Source: Erythrocercus mccallii (Eukaryota; Chordata; Aves; Passeriformes; Dicruridae). From it: a DNA stretch of 64,000 bases. The stretch is from the NCBI GenBank assembly GCA_013397435.1, contig VZRG01001043.1:124001-188000 (forward strand). Direction: 5' to 3'. This document shows positions 37,294 to 47,600 of the stretch, piece by piece (the stretch's first letter is position 1; each line of letters opens with the position of its first letter). Under the pieces are notes generated by a model. It worked only from the letters and a program-made list of their open reading frames with translations. It was not told the DNA's origin and made no database searches. Both the position numbers and the translations under genes were made by a program.

Positions 37294-37482
37294 ATTCGAA
37301 ACTGAATGGTGAGGTGGCCAAGGCGGCGCTGGCAAACGAAGACTGTCCCCACATAGACCAGGCTATTACGCCTGATGAGGGCCTGCCCTTTACCCGCTCT
37401 GGCACTCGGGAGAGATATGGACCCTGCTTCCTCTTATCAACCGGGGAATATCCCTGCCCGCCTGATGGAGGAATAAGAAAGG
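37294..37482 (+). CDS. KCNC1: KCNC1 exon 3: Kv3.1b cytoplasmic tail
   Basis: This 189-base exon is flanked by a 3' splice site (GTTTGAAG|ATTCG) and a 5' splice site (AAGG|GTATGT). It joins exon 2 in phase 1: G+AT makes Asp502, followed by Ser503 in SKLNGEVAK, the serine described as a PKC target that tunes Kv3.1b current. It encodes 63 residues (502-564), including FTRSGTRERYGPCFLLSTGEY, and matches mammalian Kv3.1b almost exactly; this tail is linked to axonal targeting in mammals. It ends in phase 1, compatible with either the 39455 or the 40276 exon. Retention of the next intron would add only Gly-Met before a stop at 37488-37490. Confidence 0.97.
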
Positions 37483-39454
37483 GTATGTAGCTGGGGCCCT
37501 GTAACCACGTAGCTAGCAACCGGTTTAAATAACTAAGAGAAAGCTTAGCTGTAACACGCGGTAGTGCGCTTGCTGTAGAGATGCACGTTTGGGCTGGAAA
37601 CCACCACCTGATGTCTGCATTTGGAGTTTCTAACCTATTTCTTTCAGAAAGAGAAGCCTAAGGAGCTGTAACTACCCCGTGCAGCTATGCTGGGCAGTCG
37701 AGTCTTCCATCCCAGCTGGTGCAGGAAGCTTTAGGGGAGGATGCTCTACTATGTCCTTAAATTAGCCCATCCCTTAAGGAGATACGAATTAACATATAGC
37801 AATGAGGGTTTGCCACTTGGAAAGCTCACAGAGCTTACCAGACTCTGAGGAGCACAGGCTTGGAGGTGGCAGACAGAAGAGATAAAACACAAAAGCAAAA
37901 CGTACTCATGAAAATAAGAAATTACTATTTAGTGACCTTAACAGAGCACTAAAACAAAATATTTGGATATTCATAGCTGGTTAGTTTGATACAGAAAGAA
38001 AAGCACGAACATCTGTTGGCACAAGTGTCTTAAAATTAGAAAATACTCCATCTAAAATCCTTTCATAAATAAATCATTATTAGTTAGTTTCTCAGACTTC
38101 TGACAGGTACAAATCTCTCAGAAGTAATGGCATTTTAGTTTGCTAATGGTCAGAATAATCTATTTAGAAACAGAAGTAAAATCACATTAAAAAAGCCTTC
38201 CCTTCTTAAAAGAGACTGTTTTGCTTAAATAATTTATTGTGAGGCAACCATACAAACCCAAAATTAGAGCTACATCTATATGCATCAAAGCTGATAAGGA
38301 ATGGGAAAATTGGAAAAGGACTCACTCTCGTCAAATCAGTGTTTACCACTGGTGTACTGTATATAGTATAAGATAGAGTCGATATTTTAAAACTGCAAAG
38401 ATTGTATGACATAACCATACACTGAGTATGGAGTATAGAATTCCCATGTGCCATTGTATGATGGGCAATAGTTATAGTAAATGCCAGTTATAGATAGTGT
38501 ATGTATTTATAAGTCTAAAGCTTATCATCAACAAAGATATAGTAGGACCACAAGACTTTCATATGAAAGTATATCCTCTAAAATTTACCTTTGTAGCAAA
38601 GCGTTTTACTTGATTCTGTATTGGATAAGCATTGGCCGTGTTCATTCAGCCTGGGCGAGTTCAGGTGGTTCCAGTGGATCAGGGGAACACTCCAAATGGC
38701 ACATCCTTTGGGATGGGGAATGTATGGTTTTCACGATGCACTGCAACCTCCTCTCGTTCCTGAATGAAACAGAGGCTGGTTGGCTAAAGAGTAATATACG
38801 TCAGCATATTGTTGGCCTGTTTGAAACATGTTGAGAGCATCTTAATTGTTGTTCCAACAGAATTTCATCCATAGTTTGTGCAACTCTCTGTACACTTGCT
38901 GAGCTGTTTACGTGCATGCCTGAAAAAGAAGGGGGGGAGGGAGGGGAAACTGAATGCATGCAATTTTGTTTTCTTTCTTTTTCTTTCTTTTTCTTTTAAT
39001 GCTGAGAACAAAGGAGTAGTATCTCTATAGCAACACATTCAATTCTATGGATTTTGCTGCCTTGTTCCCCTCCTGCCCCACAAAGATACCACAAACCTTA
39101 ATTTTGCCTGAGGTCACAATGCATGAAGTGGAAGGGAGAGGTATGTGTGAGTGTATGACGGAGACATAGAAAATCCCTCCCACTGACTCTTCTTTTTTTT
39201 AGGGTACAACCATGTTGCTGCCTGTAGGATCAATTACATAGCCTGACCATCTTGAGAATTTTTTTTTTTTTTAATGTATATATTTTAAACTTTTTCTGTA
39301 TTTCAACGGCCTTCTGAGTCATGTTGCAAGCGATACTACTCTCGGCATGTCCGTGCATGCAGATGCTATTGAACTGGCTACAATGTTGACCTCATTCTTA
39401 GTCCATTCTGTCATTGATCCAATGCTGTACTTTGCATTTTTCTTTTAAATGAAG
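37483..39454 (+). other. KCNC1: KCNC1 intron 3 (between exon 3 and the alternative tail exons)
   Basis: This is non-coding intron with no recognised mobile element. Its last 550 bases hold four TGCATG hexamers and a pyrimidine tract (about 38967-38998, repeated TTTCTTTC units). It also holds a strong unassigned 3' splice-site-like sequence at 39191-39202 (TCTTTTTTTTAG). Confidence 0.7.
39203..39246 (+). other. KCNC1: Possible additional alternative tail exon of KCNC1
   Basis: A strong 3' splice-site-like sequence (pyrimidine run then AG at 39201-39202) precedes a frame that, joined in phase 1 to exon 3, would read GYNHVAACRINYIA and stop at 39244-39246. The phase fits, but I know no Kv3 isoform with this tail, and a pyrimidine-rich AG can be a decoy acceptor. 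Confidence 0.2.
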
Positions 39455-39591
39455 GTTACGAAATGTCACGGAGCCTTAACAGCATAGCTGGCATAAGTGG
39501 AAAAGCGATAGGATTATCCTCAGTGTCTGCGCCCTACAGCTCTCCTAGCCCAGTGAGACGTTCTTGGTCTCCCATCCCATCTATTTTGTAG
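39455..39591 (+). CDS. KCNC1: KCNC1 alternative terminal exon, SRSL...PIPSIL-type tail
   Basis: A 3' splice site (TTTTTCTTTTAAATGAAG) ends at 39454. Joined to exon 3 in phase 1, G+GT makes Gly, then YEMSRSLNSIAG, and the frame ends with RRSWSPIPSIL and TAG at 39589-39591. That is 45 residues, for a predicted 609-residue channel. The sequence is plainly homologous to the C-terminus of Kv3.2 and Kv3.4 (GYEKSRSL ... PSIL), so this tail is ancestral to the Kv3 family. An uninterrupted frame, correct phase and family similarity together make it a real exon rather than a relic. The two standard Kv3.1 isoforms (a and b) do not use it. It would replace the DLCKES tail of Kv3.1b. Confidence 0.88.
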
Positions 39592-40275
39592 CATGGATCA
39601 GTAGCAGAGAATGGTCTAAAAAGCTTTACTTTCAATTAGCCTATGCGATGTTGCATATAGTCCAGGTGACTAAGTCTGAAGATGCAATGTCTCACAGTAG
39701 CACCCGCTGCAAACGGTGTTACTTCTGATGCTTAGGTGACAACACTCCTAAATAGCACTCAGATGACAATAGGCAGGCATTGGCGTAGTACTGGTGGGCC
39801 ATACGTGCTGCATGGTATCAGTACATAGGATGAAGGGTAGATGCACCAGATGGCTTCCTTCCTGGTGCATCCTGCTAGTATACGCTTATTGTGGCTAATG
39901 GCGGATCTACTGGCTCGGTATGGAATGGGTTAGGCGTTTAGTCAATGCTGAAACGTGCCAACGATGGAAGATTTTGCTTTTCTCAGGATATTTTTGAGCC
40001 ATAGGAACCCTGCAGGAGTTTGAGCAAACAAGCACAGTAGGATGAAACTTTGCATGGGCACCTGTTTTAAGCTGAAAGCAATACTCAGACACACTGTAGA
40101 GAGGTCTCAGTCTGGCTGACTGCATGGGAAAAAAAAATCCTGTTGAAGAAGAATATGGCTGCCTCTGCATGTAGCTATTTCACCTTTTCCTCCTTCCTTT
40201 AACACTAAGATGCCGAGCTTGATGTGAAAAGCGCAGGGAAGAAGCTCAAGTACTGATTGTATTCTTTACATGCAG
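39592..40275 (+). other. KCNC1: 3'UTR of the 39455 exon / intron before the Kv3.1b terminal exon
   Basis: No coding sequence is visible. It contains four TGCATG hexamers and ends in the 3' splice site TTTACATGCAG at 40275. If the 39455 exon is used, this stretch would be its 3'UTR; I see no AATAAA within it. Confidence 0.6.
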
Positions 40276-40340
40276 ATCTTTGCAAAGAAAGTCCAGTCAT
40301 TGCTAAATATATGCCAACAGAGGCAGTCAGAGTGACCTGA
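40276..40340 (+). CDS. KCNC1: KCNC1 terminal exon of Kv3.1b
   Basis: After the 3' splice site at 40274-40275, phase-1 joining gives G+AT = Asp, then LCKESPVIAKYMPTEAVRVT and TGA at 40338-40340. This is the canonical Kv3.1b C-terminus: 21 residues that bring the protein to 585, the mammalian length. Despite its small size (65 bases) the match to the family is residue for residue as far as I recall it. It is too short to be found as an isolated reading frame; phase and splice site decide it. Confidence 0.97.
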
Positions 40341-41600
40341 CAAGGCAAGATGGAGATGAACATTGATGGCTAATAAACATCTCTGTGGAACTGTGCAGGC
40401 ATAGAAGACCTTCTCATTTGGACAAAGTTAACTCGCTCCATGCAGGTTTTATGGATGATTCTTCGTGGTTCTGGAGTTGTACTAGAGATGCAGGCTTTTT
40501 CTACGGCCAAAATGTAACAAAACTGTAGAAGATCTTTTTTTTTTTTAATCTATTTTTTTCCATAGCATGACTTGCATGAAGACAAAAATGAAAATGAAAA
40601 AAAAAAAAACAACAAAACAACACACACACAAGAAACACTGCAAATGTATGATTAAGGAGAAAAAGAAAAAAAAAGCAAAGTTATATATTTTCTTTCAAAG
40701 CTCTTTACTTTTACATACATTGTTGTAGCCAAAATGTAAAACATTATAAAACTGTACATTTCTTTGCTATGGATCGCTTCTTTTTGTATACAAGATACAG
40801 AGTAATGGTTTTAAAAAGTGCAATCAGGCAGTCATCGGTCATATTGACCACGCCTTCACAGTTCATCACACCGACATGGAAATCAAGAACTTTTAATCCA
40901 ACTAGAAGTGTATAAAATTAAGAAAAACTTTTTCCTGTCTGTTTTTGTTGGCATGCTTGTGACACATGGGACCTTCCTTCGGACCTGACAGTAAAAGCTG
41001 GTTAATTTTCCAGCTCTGGTTATGTTGTATTTTATTGATGTATAGATCCAACGTAAAGACCCTTCATAAATTGTTCATATTAAGTAATCAGTATGAATTT
41101 TAAACAAAAGAGGTGTTATTTTAAAACTGGGACTTAGAGTACAAAATCAGGAAAATACTCAAGTATAAATGGTCTCAAAGTTTAAGAAACAAGACAACAG
41201 CATTGTATGCAATTTAGTACTGAGTAAAATGCATGCACAATGTTATGCAAAACAATTCTAGCATGAAAATAAATTTTGTATCATGGTTTCAGTGCCTGCT
41301 GTATAGTGTAAAGGGGAATCCTTTTCTGAAGCAATCAGGGGTTTCCAGAGACTTGCTTCTAAAATCTTGAATAAATACAGTGTTCTCAACAGAAATGTAG
41401 GAGAAAAGCTTGGTATTGCTTTGGTTCTACAATGCTAATTTTGGTTAGTAGATAATAAATGAAGCCTGCAAACACTTGATACAACCGATGTCTAAAGAAT
41501 TCACACCATTAGTAATTTTACAAGGGAAGATTAAAAACCCCTATAATGACCTAGGTATCTTCCTTTTCCCTCCCCAACAATAATAAATGTTTGTCTTTTT
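40341..41600 (+). other. KCNC1: KCNC1 3'UTR with candidate polyadenylation signals
   Basis: Non-coding sequence follows the Kv3.1b stop. It includes a T tract and A/CA-rich tract (about 40533-40680) and AATAAA hexamers at 41268, 41370, 41454 and 41582. The last is followed by a GT/T-rich stretch suited to a cleavage element. Which signal is used cannot be told from sequence alone. Confidence 0.55.
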
Positions 41601-44600
41601 AGCTGATTAAATGAATTCAGTTTTTCTTACTTCTTTGGGCCCTGTCCTTCACTTGTTCTTCACTGAGCCACATCAGTCCACCTGATACGAAACTGAAAGA
41701 AATCCAGGTGTCCTAGTCACACTTGATTTGCCACACAAAACATGCACCAGTAAGAACTGAGAAACACAATGGGATTAAGTTTCATTTTAGATGCTACAAA
41801 TGACAACTATGGACTACGTGCCAACAGCATTCTAGCTGCCTGAGCATTTTTGGTAAAATACTTCTATATAATAATATACTTCTATATACTTCTATAAAGG
41901 AAGGATACACACCTTTATCGCCATGTGAAGAATTTCAAAAGAGCTGCCAATCTTCTAGGCAAGCTACAGCATCGGCAACTGGTGATGGAAATGTAAAGGA
42001 ATACTATCCTTACAGTCTGAAGGAAGTAGAGATTAAACCCAAAAAACCCCAGAAGAAACACTCATGGCTCTGGTAAGTGCTAAATTATACACAAAAAAAC
42101 CCCAACTGCAGCTGGACCTTGTCGTCACAAAACTCTACTCCAAAAGAAAAACAACGAAGACCTCAAGCTGTGGTTTAGGAATAGAGGAAAGGCTGATCAT
42201 CTGAATTTATACATAATTAGAGAGCTTCTTTGTAGTCCTTGATGCAGCATTATGTGCTTGATTTCTGCTTTAGTTTCTCCCAAGAACTATTTTTCTCACA
42301 CTGTTTCTATGCTGTCGTTCTCAGAAGATAAATTTCTTACCTCCAGAGGTAAGATCCAGATTCATCCAGGATTTGCTTAATGAACAACTTTTCCTCTTAT
42401 AACGTATTAAGAATCCAGAAATAGATTTATCTGTCCTATTTTTTATTTAACACTGACTCAAGGGCCCAGTGCTAATTCTCCATTACCATAAGGAATACCA
42501 ACAATTCAGCCCTGTAAATCCCATGTAGGTCTTCACCTTCCACTGCATATATCTGAGCCTTAGAGAACAGGCTGGGTACAACTGTCTTTCTGTGCTACTT
42601 TTTTACACTCCCAACCCTCATTTTCATTTAGATTTTCCTCTCTGCTCATCCTGATTTGAGGTAACCATGTCTTCTGGGTGACTTCCATAAACCCGTGTAG
42701 GAACAGAACCATGCTTCCCAACCACTGCCCTTCAGGAGATGCTCTAAAGCTTAAGATCTGTTTGACCCCAGAGTTTGCCTTGCACAACAGTGGCAGCTCT
42801 GACAACACAGGGTGAGAGGGAAACAAGAGAAGTGGAAAATCTTAGAAGCTGTTGCATTGAATCCTAAGAGAAATTTACCACATCCTCCCAGCTGCCTTGC
42901 AGTTAAGGAGCTTTTTCTCGGGTATTATGATTAAAACGTTGATTCCTTCAAGTCTGCCCCCTCTCCCTACAGGAGGTACATATCTTTATTAAAGCATTAA
43001 AACTATCCATGTAGGTAGATTCTGACTTCAGGCTTTCAGTAATGCCACCAGCTACTTCTGAGTTCATACCACTGCAAGTAAGAGCAGAAGTTGGCTTTGC
43101 AGTTCAGTTACGCTCTGCCTGTTTCCTGCTGGAAATGAACATCTGTTGTTTCCTCCTCTGTAAACTCAGCTTTCAGCAGTGAGTGCCCAGCTCTAAGACC
43201 CAGTGCTGGCTGTTCATCTGAACCCATTGGCAATTAGTAGCTTATTACTCGCTAACATTTAAAGCACAGCTCAACCACACCTTCTACACATGTAACTTTT
43301 CCTCTGACTGCATGAAAGTACTCGTTTTTTCTGGACCAACCTGATGTGCCTCCACAATTGCAATTTCAGACAGAAGAAATTTCTGAGAAGAGGTTTCTGC
43401 TTTCTCACTCCAACAAAAAACAAACAAACAAAAAGCACCACCACCAAAAAACCCCACCAAAAACCTAGCTAAAACCGCTGTGATAACAGCCAAGCACAGC
43501 GGTCATTAATCTGGATAAAGTGATTTTTCATGTAAATTGCCTTCTCTCTCCTTACAGTTTCAGGGCCAAAAAGAAAATACATCACTGAAACAAATGTCTG
43601 CTAGGACAAATGAGCTAACTGAAATACAGAAGAGAGCAAGCAAGGCAAAGGCAAGAGCATTCAAAAAGGAACTATGCACAGAGCTGCTTACAAAAAAGAT
43701 ATCCTGAAGACATTACCCTGCCAGTTTTCATATCCCTTTCATAGTTTCAAAACAAGGCAGCCTAATTCTCTGCCTTCCATATATATCCTGGAAGGAACTT
43801 TGCCTCTGAGCTCACACACAAACTACCTTCACTTCATGAAAACACGCTTAAATTATGCAGGTTATTTTTAAGTCACACACTTACTTGAGTTTGGGCATAA
43901 AATATCTGTCTGTTCAGGACTCCCAAAGTCTCTGCACTCATGTAGGACTAGAAGTGCCCGATTTTTCTCCTAGGGAAATACAAATGTTCATTTGCAATCA
44001 AGAACAAGATTTGAATTCAAATTAAACTGAATGTTAAAAGACAGGTCCAGAACTGCATCTCTTGACTTTGTTTATCTGACAAAGCAAATGCTATAACAAG
44101 ATATCTGCCCTGTCTCAGCCTGGCAAAACAAAGTTTTCAACTCTGAGCATTCACTTGAACATTTAAAAACTTCATGCAAGTGCATAGGTCTAAACATCTC
44201 CAGGTACTAAATATTAAAAGCGCAAGCTCCAAGGTTTCCCTCGTTTTTCCTGCTGCCCAAGCTAGAGATTCCTTGGGCAGCAAAAGGCAAAACGTTGCAT
44301 TTGTGTTAGCTCAGCTGTCACTCTGAGGTACCTGCACTGCCTCTGGACTCAAAGGGCTTAGCAGGGATGACACAGCCGGCGCAGAGGCTGCTGACTGTGA
44401 GTCACAGCAGCACAACAGCAGACAAGGCTTAAGCCCAGGGAAAGCTGCTCAGGAGGGGCCACACTTTGCTGGGGTGGTGTCAGTGCAAGTGGGTGACTGG
44501 AGACAAGGCAGCTCAGGAGGTGGGAAATGAGAAGGACACGGGATGAGTTCGGAAAATGGGTTATGCAAGCAGGAGCAATGGAAACAGTAATCCACAGTGA

Positions 44601-47600
44601 GTGGGAAAGAGTGAGGAGAGAGAGAAAGAGTGGCAGTGAGATTTACCCAAAATAATCAAGAACCACTAGCTTACAAGGTAGAGCCTTGGCCTGGCACCCA
44701 GGAAAAGGGAATTTTATTCGACTCCCCTGTGGACATGCTCGATTACCTTGGTAGGGCAAATTTAATTTTTTGTGCCTCAGCTTCTGTTTCTGTGATATTA
44801 TCCTCTTTTTCAAGTGTTCTGATGTCAAAAGAGGAAAAGCCATATTTAATAAGGAATAGTTATTATAATCTATCTACTCAGAATTAAGGCACCAGAGGAC
44901 AGAAGCATCTCTTCATTATTTAAAAGATGCCATATTTCCTTGTCTGCAGAAGAACACAATGCCTCTGTAGGAATCCCTTTTCTTTTGTACTTTAAAGCAG
45001 AGGATTATTATGGAAAATTATTAAGCACCCACACAGTTAAAATGACAGAGCATTTTCATTACTGATTGGCAACTCCTCTGCTGCCCTAATTTAGGTACCA
45101 CATGTCTTCATGCATTCAAATCGGTAAAAACAAAACAAAAGCTAATCTCGCTTGACATTTGCAGCCAAAAACTAAAGTCATGTCAGAACATTAAAAATCT
45201 CCCAATTCCTGGCCTTGCTTCTAAATACAAAAAAAAAAAAAAGGTAAAAATGTAGCCTGCTAGCAAATTGTTCACATATACTTAAGAGAACTATGGTGAC
45301 CAGGGAATACTGGAACAATATTGAATTGAAATTCTGAAACTCCACTTAAAAAGTCTTGACCCCAAGACCTGAATACAGGACTCCCCCCAGGACTGCACAG
45401 TATCTGGATAATCAGGTGGTCTATAGGCAAAGCAGCCTGGAAACAGATGAGGAAGTTGGAAATGAACTGAGAGAAAGGCTAGACAACACAAATTGGACTT
45501 ACGCTCCATCCTCTACCAACCTGCAAAGGTACATCTGGAAATGAGACAAAATCCAACGTGTCACAAAATGAAAATGCCAGAAAAAACCCTTGCAAAATAA
45601 ACGTCACCCTGAGTTTTCTCATCCTTCAGCCAGCTTTTATTCAGGAATAACTACTTTGTTGTTCTTGTTTCCAATCAAGCTGAAGAATGTGTTCTCCCAA
45701 TACTCTAAATTTATGCTTCCTCACTCTCCCACAAGGAAACATGTGGTTCATCCAGGCCATGATTCAAATACAGAGACTGTTTTCACTGCTGAATATTTTC
45801 AGTCACATGCTCTATTTCGATGTTTTGCAGAGGCACTGATGCGTAAAAACCACTGCTGCATTAAAAACAGGTGAATGCTGAGAAAACTGACTGATGAACC
45901 TGAATGAAATGCACAAATAATTCAACAATGTGCCTGACTTCAGTCCTTTGACATCTAAATGTGTTACAAAATAACAATGGCTTTACACATACAGTTCCTC
46001 CAAATTAACTTCAAAGGCACATGATATAAACCTACATCTTCAGTTACATTCACCCAGTAGAAGGCCATTTCCATAAAAGCAAAGCATTTAACTTCAAGGC
46101 TATTATTCTTTCTAACATAAAGCAAAACATGCAAGATCAGCATTTCCTGGGAAATAAGAACAGCACAAAAGGTAAAAGAAAAGAACAAAGCATGTACTAC
46201 CTCTTTTTTGCACATGTAAGGTATTGATGTGAAAGTTAAAGTACCCAATTATTTTTGTGCCAGCTGGAGTTTTCAGCAAACTCCAGGTAAGCACCACTTT
46301 TCTACTGTGCACATTCTGAAGCACAATCAAAACCACACAAGATGATTCTCCACCCCAGGCTGTATCCATTCCAAGCCTTTGGAATTTTCAGCTAGTACTA
46401 TGGCATAAGCAGGACTCAAATGTTAATAACGAATCTGGAGTCCTTTTCAAGAAAATACCTAGCTGAAAGAAAAAGCCCAATGCTTACCATGCAACATAAA
46501 AATATCAAAATCACTCAGAGTGACCAAGATCTGTCACCATCTTGATTTCTAACACAGGGAAGTCCCAAAATTACTTCAGTCTTGTTTAAATCAGACCCAG
46601 AGTTTATGGAATCAAATGGAAAAAATAGTAAGTATTTGGTTAAATGCTGGACAAGATCAGAGGCCTGATCAAAATATTTCTGAGTCTGCAAGGTCAAGAT
46701 AGATGTTGTTGTTTCGGCTGAGGAGAACTGGAAATTTCAAGATGTGCTATGAATGAGAATAAAACCAACCATTGCAGGTCAAGAACTCACATTATTATAA
46801 ATAAGCAGTGGAAGAGGGAGAACAATAACATCCACAAAAAAAGCCTAGTTTGTCTCTCATCTCACTCCCACCACATCGGCAGGCTGGAATGCTGTTATGC
46901 CGGGAGATTATTCAGTCCTCAGGAGCTGTATCTTGGCTCTGCCCTCCCCCTCCTTTTCCCTGTTCCAGCTGACTGTATCAGGCTCTCTATTGCCATTCAT
47001 TTAAATATTTTTCCATGGTCACCTTTCTCTTGTACATTCAAACTGATCTCCTTCATCAACTGTCCATCCCCATCTCTAAGTCTCACGACTCAAAATATGC
47101 CATAAAAAGCACAATCAAATCACCTTCTCCCACACTCTCCACAGTTTCTCAGTGCTCAAAACATGTAGCTGAGCAAAAGCTCTTGCCACTCATTTAGAAA
47201 TGACCTTTGTGGTGATTACAGATGGCAAGACTAGTCAGACACCAAAAGGACTGCCAACATGCAGACAGAGAAGTCAGTTTTGAATGAGAAGTGGTGACTG
47301 GGCAAACCACCTTCCATCTTTAAAACGAACACACTTCAAATACAGGGCCTGGCATGCTGAGCACAAAAGCATCAAGTAACTCAGAATGCCACACCACCAA
47401 GTCAAATAACATCAGTGACCACCAAGTGACCCAAACAAATCCCCCAAGAGACGGAAACTTCTGACACAACACACACATCGTCCTGCCAACATTCTTTGAA
47501 ACGGAACAGGAGTGTCTTGCAGAGGTGCACATGGAGGTTGCATGAGTAAGTAACAAGTGCAGATGTCTTAGGACTTCAGATGACAGAAAGGCACACAACA

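Larger units (their letters stand above)
38913..40171 (+). promoter_or_regulatory. KCNC1: Cluster of TGCATG (Rbfox-type) splicing motifs
   Basis: Eight exact TGCATG hexamers occur at 38913, 38955, 39120, 39354, 39809, 40051, 40121 and 40166. A random hexamer is expected about once per 4 kb per strand, so the density over 1.26 kb is high. Four lie upstream of the exon at 39455 and four between that exon and the one at 40276. A ninth follows at 40573 in the 3'UTR. UGCAUG is the established binding site of Rbfox proteins, neuronal splicing regulators whose position relative to an exon decides inclusion or skipping. That they act here is inference. Confidence 0.6.

Noticed and set aside
44630..44887. 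An 85-codon + strand frame between the two genes
   Set aside because: No similarity to a known family and no exon-like boundaries; treated as chance.
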